Of a stretch of 64,000 nucleotides of DNA, positions 11,480 through 23,599 are shown one piece after another. Below the pieces are notes generated by a model, which worked only from the letters and a program-made list of their open reading frames with translations, was not told the DNA's origin and searched no databases. Both the position numbers and the translations under genes were made by a program. Origin of the DNA: Psettodes erumei (taxonomy: Eukaryota > Chordata > Actinopteri > Pleuronectiformes > Psettodidae). The stretch is from positions 5,262,001 through 5,326,000 of the forward strand of contig JAFBJZ010000422.1 of NCBI GenBank assembly GCA_016785225.1, written 5' to 3'. Within the stretch, counting starts at the first letter, position 1. Each line of letters opens with the position of its first letter.

Positions 11480-13884
11480 CAGTTACGAATGCGGAACTCG
11501 GACAGGTAACGTGAAACAGGAGTTTGGTGTTTTCTTCTGTATAAAATGATATCTGAAAGATGTCCGCGGATGAAAAGGACATCGTAGCATAGCTACGTCA
11601 CTACATCGGGTTTTTGTTCGGGGACATAGCATGTGGATATCTAACAGATCGTGTGGACAGTGAACGCCACACCCTCTAATGGTGAAAGTCATACTAACAG
11701 GAACAACATTCTCGCTCAATAATCCATCCATGCTGGCATTGTCCTAAACAACCAGAATTAAACTGATACGTTTTCTGAACATAAATTCACAGGAATGTCT
11801 TTAATTTAGATTTTATTTGTTAGATTACAAACTCTATATCTTTTTTATAATACATACAATTTACAAACAGAAAATGTTTATTCTGAAATTTAAGATGCTT
11901 TAAATGGCAGTGAGTACAACTTTACATTTTACATTTTAACTTTAAAATTCCAATCAAACTATTCCTGATTGAAAACAGCTTACCATAGCTTTTCTTATGA
12001 GTGCATATCCTTTTTTTTTTTTTCAAATTTACACAGAACGAGAAGACATTCAGGGATTAAGTAACATAACATCATGTACAGGACATAAATCAGATGTAGA
12101 GGGATAATAGGTGTAAATGGAATTAATTACCTCCACCAAGGAGGTTATGTTTTTGGTTTGTTTGATTGTTAGCAGGATTACACAACAGTAATGGAGGGAT
12201 TTTCATGAAATTTCTACCAAAAGGTTTAACTTTAACAGTTCAATTTAGGGAGTGATTTGGAACAATGTCTAGATCCAGGAAATTACTGAAGGATTCTTCA
12301 CTGTTGTTAAATAGGGAAAAATTTCAATTTTTGAGTTATATTTCCATAAATGCATGAAAAGCTGACATAAGTGGGGCAACCCAAAAGCCAAATGACTGGG
12401 GCACATAAACCACATTGGTTTAAACTCCTGAGCAGCCGGTTACCAGCTCAACTCTCGTCCGGCCAGACCACTAATTGATTCAGATCTGGAGACTTTTCTG
12501 GTTTGGGGGGAATGTTCAGCCTTGTCAGAGGTCTGCGCTATCTGAGTGCTTTTTAGTTAGAAATAAAGTTGGAATAACAATCTACAATTGAGGTCTAAAA
12601 GTTTCATTATAAATAAAGTATTTTAAATTAAGTATTATACACTACTTTTAGGATTACAAAAGTGTAAAGTGTAAAGGGGCAAAAATATTCAACTTGAGTT
12701 TTTTCATCCCAAAAAAAAAAAACAGTACAAAAACATCATTATAAAAAATGATGGTTAGTATTCGAAAGTATTGCAGAATCTGTAAAAAAAAAAATCCTAA
12801 AATGTTATTGTATTGAGGACCATGCTTTGGTAGTAGGTGATCTTCCCAATAAATCATATATGCTGTTTTTTTAACACACTGTCACAATCCACGATTTGAA
12901 TCTTAATCTTTCTTCCCAATTTTGAAATATATTGACAAGAACATCTGGACTGGAAGCAGACAATTTGCACCATTTAAAACACAATATTGTATTAAAAGAC
13001 ACCAGCAGGTCATACCATGCACCTAAAGTGGACATCAGTGTCTTAAATCCCACATTGTACTCAGCTCTGAGTGGCACCAGGTTCTTAGCCAAACGTAATG
13101 TGACCACCTCAGTCACCTCTTTCTATTGTTTGCTTATTATTTGCACTGCTTAGATGCATCGGTCCATGATAACAGTTTAAGTTTTGGGACTTGGTGACTA
13201 ACAGATGAGTGGGACTGTACCACTTACAGCATGTTCCTTTGGATGTTTCCTTTTAGTGCCAACCATTAACCTTGGGAAATATCTGACCACTAGTGAACCA
13301 CTACAACACCTTCTTTGGCCCCAACTCCTCCTCTGCCATCCTATTAACTCACAGTTAATTGTTTTTCAAATATGAAAGAGACCCTATGATAGAGACATGT
13401 GAGATTATTTGGCCAATCAGCACACTCATCTAGTCAGCAGGCAATCGTTCTATTGATTTGTGAATGTAGTGTGGATCCACATAATTAGGGTAGACCGAGT
13501 GTAAATGTCACCTCACACTCTATTAATACTTTACCCTCACCTTTAAATTGTCAGAGTATAATTTTGTTCATGTTATGGTTTAATTTTACCTTTGTCTTTG
13601 TCCAGGTTGTTATATTATGGCATGGTATGGTGTTAACTTCACATGAAGTAACGTGATCCATAGTCCATCTGTTTAATTAATCTATGTTGTTATCTAACTA
13701 CTCAACAAAACACAACCTTTAGGGCAGTGTTGGCATCTCAGGAAGAAGCAGCCAATTTACCAAACATCATCACTCCATCTGAACCAAAATACAGTAAATC
13801 CCAATTATGTTGGTTTGGATGAAGTATTTGCTTACAGTGGATTGAAGCACTGCAACAGTTTTGACTGTTAAAGAGAATATTAAA
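11480..13884. other. spacer between atl3 and the forkhead gene
   Basis: No coding exon seen. The part nearest 13,885 should hold the 3' UTR of the minus-strand forkhead gene, but I could not choose a convincing poly(A) signal. One interspersed repeat (about 12,128-12,345) is listed separately. The rest is AT-rich and featureless. Confidence 0.5.
12128..12345. repeat. interspersed repeat of the 'ccaccaaggaggttatg' kind
   Basis: Starts with acctccaccaaggaggttat and continues with gtttgttt..ttagcaggatta, atggagggattttcatgaaat and 'agatccagga..tgaaggattctt'. These phrases mark a repeat that is widespread in fish and some invertebrates. It is non-coding and about 220 bases long here, probably a remnant of a non-autonomous DNA transposon. 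I give no formal family name. Confidence 0.5.
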
Positions 13885-16442
13885 TTAATATCCACCACCT
13901 GCTAGGTCCAGCAGTGACCCAGCAGCCTCCTGGGCCTCAGCATCCAGCTGAAGGATCTCCACAGTCTCCAGGTCCAGCTCAGTGTCACCTGGCAGCACCA
14001 GGTACTGGTGGGACTGGTAGTAGTGCAGCTCAATGTACCCACTGTCTGACAGGGGGTCCTTCTCCAGCTCCCCACTCACCTCCTCCTGCTGGTATTCAAC
14101 TGACTCCATGGTGACAAGCTCCTCATGATCTGGTGTCAGAGGGCATGGTGGGTTTTCAGCAAAACTTGGGTTGTCAGAAATCAGGGTTTGGGGTGAGGGT
14201 GTGGAGAGAAGGAGGGTCTGAGAAAGATCTGCATGACAAAAAAGAATAAATTACAGGTCCAAGTACTCAAACATAAACACTGTTGAAAGTACAGGCCTGG
14301 CTTGGCAACTAAATGATTAGTACTAGTACTTCTATCTTCACAGCTAGTTCACTATTCAATTCTAACACAGTCTAACACAACAGAAATGTTAATAGATTAC
14401 AGGCAGCACAGAACAATCCACATGTTATTTCACTATACATAGCAAACAAGGGTAGGTACAATGGATGCTCATTTGTCTTGGTATAGAAAACAGTCTGTAT
14501 TACTCTTTAGAAGTAATGATGATGTGGAAATCATTACAAGGATATTTTTCCTAAAGTAATACAAAATGATTTTAACAATAAGTTAAGAGTGTGCTTTTTT
14601 TTACAGAGGATATTGTATGCTTAATATATGATTGATTTGTACCTTGAGGTGCAGTATGGATGTAGGGAGTTATTTGTCCCAATTTTACTTTGCTATTTTT
14701 TTAATTAGGGGATAATCTTATGTTGAGCTGTCTATGTACTAGAAAGGCCTTGAGTCATCATGTTGTTGGTTGTTTATGCCTAAGTGCTCATCAAACAAAC
14801 AAACAATCAGAATATGAGCCTTAATATGACATTAATATTAATAAGTGATTGAACAGATACTTCAGATTTTTCAGGAAGCGCGTGAACCAGTATAGTGCAT
14901 AGGCTTGGAAATAAAATGAGGGGGCATAAAGGACACTGAGCTAGACTATTGCTGGGTTGCCATGGTGATAGAAGGCTGTTGCCATGACAACCGAACACAA
15001 ACACAGGAACAATGTTGCATGCTGAGAAAGCTGCATAGATGGAAAAAAGCTGCAGGTAATAAAAGCATCACGGAGTGCTGTTACTCCATTGATGAATTGA
15101 TATTGTAGATTACGAGATATTTATAAAGGGTCAAATATGTAGGCTCCCCTACTAATTAAGTGACATGAGCTTGCTGTGAGTTTTCTCATCACGAACCTGA
15201 CATTTCCATAGAATCACACACTGCAGGCACCCCATAGTCAGTTCCTTCCAACCTGCACACAACATGGCAAGATCGTTAGACAACTCTACGTAAATATAGT
15301 TTGTTGTGTGTGTGATTACAATACACCTCTTGAACAGTCTCATTAAAAAACTATGAATTTATGGAGTTAAATATTGATTAAAGAACAAACCATTGTTTTT
15401 TGCAAATCTGTTCACATAATTAAAGTTTGTGAAAACACTTACAACGCAGGCTTGTTGATCAGATTGCTGTTAGTGCTGTGATAACTGTGGGTCTTCCTCA
15501 ACACCTCGAGGAGGGCCGGCCGATACTCTGGACAAACACACCACAGCGATCCCTTCCCCACTGTCTGAAACAATAACACAAAATGTCTTAAAATACTGAA
15601 ATAGTAACAACCCAAGTAAAGATGCAACGCTGACACATCAGAGCAGATAACGACCTAAACACACGTGGAGTACATTATAATGATTTCCCATTGGGGCGAT
15701 TTAACTGCTGATTTCTCTCCAGAACAGCACCTCTGGATTCAGCATGTTGAATTCTTGAGCCTCCCTCCTATGCGTTAAGGTGGCTACATGACCGTGTTAC
15801 TGTTAATGTGGAAACTGGGAGCCATGTCCCCACCTGGCTCTTGTCCCTTTGAATGCGACAGAAGCTCTTACTCAGGGACAGGTTGTGTCTAACAGAGTTC
15901 CTCCAGCCTCCAGAGGCTGTCCTGTAGTAGGGGAAATTGTTGACAATCCATTCATAGATGCCTTTCACTGGAAGTCTCTTGTCTGTTGAATCTTCTATTG
16001 CCATGAAAATCAGACTGCTGAAGGAGTATGGTGGCTTGGATGAGGCAGGAGGAGGAAGCTGGGCAGGTGCTGAGGACTCTTGCTGAGGTAGTGGTGCCAT
16101 TTTAGGAAGGGGCTGCAGCGGCAGCAGGTTGCCTCTCTGATGCAGCCAGCTGAGGCAGGTCAGGTCATCCTGGTCAGATACATTCTCAGGGGTGAGGTAT
16201 TGTGTGTTTGGTACTTCCAGGCAGTGAGATGCTGTGCAGTGTAGCAGAGGGGAGGAGTTAATGGACTCTGCTGGTCCTGGAGAGAGTGAGGTAGGGGATG
16301 GGGGAAATGAAATAGGTGAAAGTGGGAGTGAAATACTGCTGCTGGAGCAAGTCGACAGCAGCGAGGAGGAGAAAGGCAGGGACCCTCCAAAATTGGTGGG
16401 ACACAGGGAAGAGGATGGCAGTGTGTCAGGGCTATTCTCCAT
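13885..16442 (-). CDS. forkhead transcription factor of the FOXN2/FOXN3 type
   Basis: Four coding exons join in phase: 16442-15834, 15564-15443, 15252-15197 and 14228-13885, giving 376 residues. The forkhead domain starts at about residue 136 (KPPYSFSSLIFMAIEDS), includes helix 3 (GGWRNSVRHNLSLSKSF), and continues after the first intron as VGKGSLWCVCPEYRPALLEVL. A short acidic block with LTCLSWLHQRGNLL at about residues 94-107 matches the 'LTNLNWLHE' motif that precedes the domain in FOXN2/3. The C-terminus keeps the SDSGY motif. The wing pattern GKGSLWCVxPEYRP excludes FOXN1/4 and FOXR. It is shorter than human FOXN2 (431) or FOXN3 (490), and no FOXN gene lies in the human 11q13 block, so it may be a divergent or fish-specific paralogue. 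ATG 16442 is the first in its exon; an upstream non-coding exon is likely. Confidence 0.88.
14956..14991. promoter_or_regulatory. pair of RFX X-box-like motifs in a forkhead-gene intron
   Basis: GTTGCCATGGTGAT at 14956-14969 and GTTGCCATGACAAC at 14978-14991 both resemble the RFX-factor X-box (GTTGCCATGGCAAC), with about two and one mismatches. They are spaced 22 bases start to start inside the last intron. Function is inferred from the motif only. Confidence 0.35.
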
Positions 16443-16899
16443 ATCTCTCCCAGGAGGAAACTGCCAGGGTCATTCAGCTAGACCACTGAAATATAAGACA
16501 GAAATTGATAAAAGTTACTGCTGCAAAGAATGATTCACATAAATCAGAATTGAAAGCGGTCAAATTCCATTTCATGTATTTAGACTAGTATCACAAATTT
16601 GCCTCAAAGGGCTTAACAATACAACATCCTGAAGAAGACCTCACTTATAACCCACTTTCATGCATTTAATACTGTCTTTTGGACAGAGTAGACAAATATA
16701 ACAATAGTGGAAATTACGCCATTTGTTTTAAAGAAACAGGAAACCAATCTTTAAAAAAAAAACTTTCAAAACCACATTTTCGAAAACGCAGGACAACTAC
16801 GACAATAAAGTACAGGTGTGTTGAAGAAGTTAGACTAAAAAGAGCTGCATGGGGAAAAGAGAAAGCACACCAGCTTGATTCAGTTAAATGTTAGCCGTT

Positions 16900-17600
16900 C
16901 CACTTAGATGAGCATCAACTAGACGTCCAAAGTCCACCTTATATATGCTCTTACGGTACCATCTCCCGTATTCAACTCAAAACGTGCCCATGTGCACAGG
17001 TGCATGTCTGAGATTACCATTGTTGTTCCTAGCTATGCAGAAGGTGCGCCGGCCATCGATTAAATGCGTTTAATAAACTAAACGGATCTACTTATTGCGC
17101 GGCAAATAAATTTGCAACGCTCAGAAAGTTTGCCTGTGTTGCCACATGGCTTTACAAAGAATTTCAGTGGGCAAATGGCGGAACAATATAAAGTTTCATT
17201 GAGTCAAGAGAGCCGCCTTTTCCCCCTCACAGGTAACCCGTTCGCTGATATTAGCTTGTGCTCCAAAGTCAAAATATTAGCTGGTTACTCACCAAATCCC
17301 CGGAACGGTAACTCTGGACGAATGCGGAGCTCTTTCTGTAGCCTGAAACACGTCGTTGAAAAGTTAAAGGTGAGACTAGTTGTTGAAAACTAGAGTTGGA
17401 GTCGGGCAGCTCTTCCTCCGTGCTCTGTTACCGTCCACCGCTTCCATGGAAACGGAAAGGACGCTCTGCTCTGTGCGCGTTCCCGGGCGCGCTCCCGCTC
17501 TAAGTGCACAGCCCCAGGACGGTCAGCAGCGAGACAGTGGCGAGGGTCAACAAGCGTAAGCAAGTAGTGTCAGCAGTAAAGCGATGGTTAGTGCTAGCAG
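16900..17600. promoter_or_regulatory. CpG-rich region upstream of the forkhead gene
   Basis: The stretch from about 17,290 to 17,570 is notably GC-rich and CpG-bearing compared with its neighbours. It sits upstream of the minus-strand forkhead gene, where its promoter and a non-coding first exon would be expected. I saw no TATA box and could not fix a start site. The open frame 17112-17393 has no recognisable domain. Confidence 0.35.
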
Positions 17601-17734
17601 CCGGTGTCAGCTTTGTTTTCCTTAAGCAAAGAAGCACAGTGTAAAACTCCGGTATTTAAGGAGTAAACGTTTGTCACAGCAGCCGTGTAGCAACCAAATA
17701 CATTAACTCGAATGCTTCACTGTAATCACGTTAA

Positions 17735-18195
17735 GTTTTGCAGTACTTTCACTTTTCTTCTATATTTTTTTATTTAATGGCGCTTTATACTTCTACTCTA
17801 CTTCATTTTCAGATAAAAAAAAATACTGTACTCGTTTATTGTACTACATATTTATGACAGCTATGGTTACAAGTTATTTTGCCGATTCTGATCACAAATA
17901 TAAAGTATCATTAAGTATTATAAATCAAGCTACGCAGCAATTTATGTATGAAGTACTTCAAATTAGCTTCACCATCATCAGCTGCAACATTAAAGTGAGG
18001 TACACATTAACTAATCAATAATTAGAATCCATTGATGTAATGTACGTCATTCAGAAACATGCCATTCTGAATAATGTGTACTTTATCTTTTCGTACTTTT
18101 GATGGTACATTTTAATGCTAATGCTTGGGCCACTCAAGTATTAATTTTGAATGTATGATTTTACTTGTAACAGAGTACTTCAACATGTCCCTCAA
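17735..18195. repeat. teleost 'gtacttttactt' interspersed element, copy A
   Basis: The sequence shows the hallmark phrases of an abundant fish element: gcagtacttt.acttt, catcagctgcaacattaaagtga, acacattaactaatcaataatta, and ttttacttgtaacagagtactt at the far end. It has no coding capacity. Related copies lie near 35,500, 44,100, 47,400 and 56,200 in this window. It is probably a non-autonomous DNA transposon; the formal family is not assigned here. Confidence 0.55.
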
Positions 18196-18470
18196 TGTAA
18201 AATATCAGTACTTCTTGCTTTTAACACAGCACAGTAATGATAACTAAATGAATTTCATTTATTGTCCACCTCTAACAAAAAGTTTGCAACTTATATCTGT
18301 CTCAGTCATAAAGTATTGGCCATATACTGAGCTCTGGCACCATCTTTAGAAATTGAAACTCATCAACTGAAAGAAATTTGTTTTTTTCCAGAGGGAAATG
18401 AATCAGCTTTTGGGCACTGAACAAAAAAGTCCCAGAAACTGTTAAAATTGAATACACAAAGCTAAATAAA

Positions 18471-18476
18471 TTTATT
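18471..18476 (-). terminator. poly(A) signal of yif1a (AATAAA)
   Basis: TTTATT on the plus strand is AATAAA on the minus strand. It lies about 535 bases past the yif1a stop codon, a normal 3' UTR length. Confidence 0.5.
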
Positions 18477-19007
18477 TTTTTCTACAAAAAAATCAATGTC
18501 ATGCTTTGTCAAATGTAGATAAATTAAATCCAGGATTCACAAGAGGGAGGAGGAAATCAACATTAACATCCCACAAAAATGGTACTAGAATCATGTGTGT
18601 AATGTGCATTTTCATTTGTGTGGTGTGTGTTGTGTGGCTGTTGGGTGTAAATACTGTAAAGTATGTCCAGTGACATTATATGAGAAGAAATTTAAACTAA
18701 ATCCAAGTTATGATAAAAGAAATCTCAATGAAAGCCCCTGTATACAAAGTTAGGTGGCCAAAAATAAGCATTTGTCAGTTTTACCGTACACAACAACAGA
18801 AAACAGTCTTCCGGCAAGAAAGTTTTCGGTCACACTTTTTTGTTCAACCAATGAAACGACAGTCTTATGCATACATCCATCTGACAAGCTGTACACACGC
18901 TGCAGCTCAACTCTGTCTATGTATGTTTTGAGTTTAATGACAAAAGAGCATATAAAGGTAGGAGTACAAACACTCACAGGAACTTCAGGGTATTAAATGC
19001 CTCAAGG

Positions 19008-22000
19008 TCACCTGACCAAGTGAGAGGTTAACCAATATATAATGAACGGCTGAAAGACTGCAGTGGCAACAGTAATATAAAGGCGAAGCTGAGGTTTGGC
19101 ACTCGATCCTGTTCCCATGGAGTCCGAGGAGAGAGAGGTAAGGATCTTCATTTTCAGAGAGCGAACCTGCAGAGATACATTTTTAAAATGGCTATTCAGG
19201 CTAACATTAATAATATGGAAGTGACAAAGCTTACATGATTAAAAGGAAAAGTTCAAGATTGTTTAGGCTAAACATTTGTTTGCTTTCTTGTCAAGAGTTG
19301 GATGAGAGGACTGATACCACCCATGTCTCAGAAAATTTGAAGTTTTGAGCTGAGTTTTAAATAATAGAAAAGTACATAACCATTTTGCCAGATAGCATGG
19401 TGAATACTTTGAACATTTAAAGCACATAAATATCCAGTTTATGGTAGGGTAATAATCAGATTTTCTGGGATTGTGCAGAATTTATTCTGTGACGTGATTT
19501 GGTTTTTGAGTTCAAAAAAACATTTTCTCTGTTATTATTGCTTCACTTTATGAATGTAGTGGATATTAGTAAGGACACAATATACTTACTATGAAGAACA
19601 TAAGGGCACAAGAAGACCAGGCAAAGGCAACAAAATATCCATCACTGCCAAACAGTAAGCCACACAACACTGTGAAGATCATCCTGGAGGAAAGACAAAT
19701 ATAAAAATATTCACCACATTTTAAATGGCCCAAACTACATTTTAAAATGTCCTCATTTACATAACTACATTTCAAATACTGAACTGAATCTTAATCAAGA
19801 TGTCTAAACCCTGTCTTGACATGAATCATCACACTCATTTGCTTGCCCAATATAGAACCATTAATTCATTTTGAAAATATTTGCATCTGAGGTCTATTTA
19901 CCCAACGTATTTGTATCCACTGTAGGCGATGAGATCAAAGGTTGAGAGGTCACTGTGTACAGTCAACAAGTACAAACTCAGCAGCATTGCCAACACCTCA
20001 ATGATGATCCACACGAGGGCAGTGCTGGCACACAATCCAAGAACCTCTGGACTGAACCTACACACGATAACCCACACACCTTATTAAACTTATGTGATAC
20101 AAACATTGTATTGTGAGTCATGAAATAAGATTAGATGAGGTCAAATAGTCACCTTTTCTGAATGCCGAGGGCCATTCCAGCAAGTAAAATGTAGGTAATG
20201 AAAGCCATTGCTAAAAGACAAAAATGATGCTTCATACATTGCACAGGTATCACAAAATACTTTGCTATTGCAAATTTTGTAGTTCGAGGAAAAAAAAAAA
20301 AACAACTTACTTGGTATGTAAAGATCAGGTGCATTCACATCCTGTCTTGGAGTCAGTGGAGTGTCCCGATGATAACGAACTTCCCAGTCCTACCAAGAAC
20401 ACACAACAGTATGAATCAACATGCAGACAGCAACAGAGTTACATGCAAATGAAGTTCAGGGTTTTTCCCCCAACCTGAAGAGTCAACCAAATGGAACACC
20501 TTGAATTAAATGAAGAATAAATTGGTTTAAACAATTATGATGTTAATGTTTCTTAAGACTTGTGAAGAAATTAGAAATGTTCATTGGTCTGCAATCAGAA
20601 AGAATAAGGTAAGAAACTATATAAAAAGGCAAGAGTAAATATTACATTATAGCATAATTGCATGATGTGAGCCAGTGCAACAAAATAGGTGTTTTAGTCT
20701 TATGTACTTTTTAACAATTTGCTGCCATTGTCATAGCAAGTAAGGCACACTGCAACAGACCACTGCAGGACAACACGCCAATTATTATTATTATTATCCT
20801 CTATGCAGACTTAACCAAACTGTAATGGATAAGTACCATGTAGTGTTAAATATTATTAAGGGTCACAGAGTAAAATCTATGTGACCCTGTTCTCATAAAG
20901 GAGGCTTGCACTCTGTGTAGTTTGTGGATTATCAGGGCACAGAATGTTTGGAGTGGTGATTTAATTTACAATCTAAATAAGTTAAAGTGCGTGGGAATTA
21001 ACTGACCTCAGTGTGCATGTACATCCTCACTGGGAACCACAGCACTATGATGTTCATAATATAGCTGAATAATGATTAAGTGGCTGATTATCTCGGGTGC
21101 ACGGTTTCAGCATGATAAGTGGTCAAAGATTTGATACCAGAGAAAATTATCATGCTGTTTTTAACAAATAAATGTTTTGTGTTGTCCCGTACGTTGATGT
21201 GGGACAATGTCTGACTTTGATTACCTGATGTGTATAAGGAAACATGAGGATCATAAGTTTCTTCAAGACATATCTGGTGTCGACAGCAAAGAAGTATTTC
21301 AGCTTGTTCACAGACATGAATCTGCTGATCTGAAAAGCAAAGGAATTGCAAACATTAACTTAACAATTGAGGAGTGGCAAGTTAATAAATAAAGTTGCGT
21401 CACATTCATTTTTAAAGAAGGCTGTGTCTGCCCCCAGGAGTGTGCATCACTTTTGCTTGACACCCAGTCTACGTAATCTGAATATCCTGCGTAATCCTGT
21501 ATATCAAGGTTGCCAAACCAGTGGAGCAACCCATTTCATGGGTGAGGAAATGTTTATTTTATATTCAGCGGCAAATCGGAAGAGGGTCTTCTTGTCGCAA
21601 ACCTGTCCACTAAAAATATAACACCCCTCAAATATTAAAGTTTCTACTGTAAAAAGGCTATAGATGTGACTATATCAGGGCAAAGGATCACTGGAGAGAA
21701 AATTAAAACAGCTTTTCACAGCTCTACAGCAAATTGCAAATATCTAGTTTAGGACTTGACTATATTTATAGGTTTATGAGTTAATAATAACCCAATCCAC
21801 GATTCACATGTCAAAAGGAACCCAATGAGTCTCCTGCTTTTCCTCACCTCTTTGTTTACCATATCCTTCCCTTGGTTGGCCAAGGAGGAGCCATACATCA
21901 TTGCAGCATTGGCCATCGGGTCAGTAAACAGGTTGTTCACTCCAGCACCTCCTTGCATGTCATTTGACGGTGCACCCATATTGTACCCAGGGGTATAGTA

Positions 22001-23080
22001 ACCTTGACTGTTCATTGCTGGTGTTGCAGAGCTGGTGTCTTCAAACAGGACAGAATCGGCTGTGGGGGGAGCTGCACGAGCTCTGGGTTTAGCTGCAGAA
22101 AAAATGGACATGGGAGAGGAAATTGAGAATATGTCATGGAGTTACTAACAATCAAATGAAGTGAACTCTACCCTAGCTGCATCATATGTTAATTATATCA
22201 CATAACAAATTTCAACGATATAATTTTTTTCCCTAAGCAAGAAAGAAACAGTAAGATAAGATAACATATGGAGCCCCCTAATTAACACCTTTCTGCTTTT
22301 ATTTTATAGGAATTTTATTTCTGCTCACTTTGGTTACTCCAAAAATGTGCCTATATCTATTGTTAAAATATTATACCAGTGATTGTCAAAAACATCCAAA
22401 GTGTCCACAGTTGCCAGTTTGTTAGGTAATAATACTAATATGCACTGCAATGTTCCATCCATCCCATGTTCACGTTTGCACAAAAGGTTTAGACAGTTAA
22501 AGTTTTTAGATTGTCATCCATTATGCCAAAGTATTGGGGGGGGGGGCATGACAATGGCTCCATGTATATATCCAGGGTACAAGAGTGACCACAAAAACAA
22601 GGATTCCTGCAACAGCTGAAATACTATGCCAGAGGACCACTGGTATTGTTTAAGGGCAAAGTGTGATCACTCTAAATAAGGTTGTTTTCTGTTAACTGCA
22701 CAACTTCGACTTGAATGCATTACTTTTAAAACACATCACTTTACTTTCGGTGCCCATACCTTTCAAATTGTACTGTACATCAGTGGGGGCAGACATGTTA
22801 CCACCCACGAAGGTAGCATTTACTGAAGCACTGGTATATAAGACTGCATCAGATTTAGACGATCGTTCCTAATAAACTGGCATCTTTAAGTGCCACCCGC
22901 CAGGTGACATCACCAGTTGAGTGTGTTGAGCAAAGGAATGTGCGTCTTGCTTTAGTAAAAAAAAAAGGAAGTAGCTACTGTGGATGGATATTTTAGAAAC
23001 ATTTTAAAACTCTAACTGTTGGTAATTGGTGATTCATCTTTACACTTACTTGCTCTGTAGCCTTGATGTGGCAAGTCCAT
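19008..23080 (-). CDS. yif1a: Yip1-interacting factor homologue A
   Basis: Multi-pass membrane protein of the YIF1 family. It partners YIPF5/Yip1 in ER-to-Golgi traffic and Golgi structure. Eight exons: 23080-23050, 22092-21848, 21329-21225, 20389-20311, 20210-20153, 20057-19902, 19683-19590 and 19166-19008. All join in phase to 308 residues (human YIF1A has 293). The first exon encodes only ten full codons (MDLPHQGYRA). The cytosolic N-terminus contains LFEDTS, NNLFTDPMANAAMMYGSS and KDMVNKE. Next comes KLKYFFAVDTRYV, then NAPDLYIP before the first membrane segment, AFITYILLAGMALGIQKR. Further helices follow, including LLFGSDGYFVAFAWSSCALMF. The C-terminus FIIYWLTSHLVR matches the human FQPLIIYWLTFHLVR. 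Similarity in the N-terminal block and the 11q13-type neighbourhood favour YIF1A over YIF1B. Confidence 0.95.
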
Positions 23081-23599
23081 TGTAACGTTCGCTGACGTTA
23101 GCCAAAAAGAAACACAAAACAGTTACACGTTAGCAACACTTTATGTTACCGAACGCCTTGTTTATCAAGACGAAGCTAACTATGCCACAGCTAACACTGG
23201 CATGATACAGGAAGAGAGTCTAACCCACAACTCTTTATGCCAACACATGCTAACCTTCGTCTAAAGTTAGTTAACGGAACCACTGTTTCTGCCACTTAAT
23301 GCTAGCTACCTAGCTAAGCAAGCTAAGTTGACATTTTTTGAGGTGATGCTCCGCGGATCAGGAAATGCAATGTAAATATTTTCGCGAGAAACGATGCAAA
23401 TGTCCACACAGTTGTTTGAGGAATAATATTACAATTTCGAAAGGAATACCGAAGACAGGAACTCTTACCTACACAGCTAACGTTAGTAGCTAGCTACGTG
23501 GCTATCAGCCTGTTCGGATGATCCCACCCATCCACTGCGGTTGGTTGACTTCACTGTGCCTGCGTGGCAGTAAACATACAGCGCTGCACAGAGCACACA

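Noticed and set aside
19070..19140. A plus-strand TATA-like atataaagg, an ATG with MESEERE, and a good donor (gtaagg), looking like the first exon of a new gene.
   Set aside because: All of it lies inside the last coding exon of yif1a on the minus strand, whose conserved protein (FIIYWLTSHLVR end) explains the bases.
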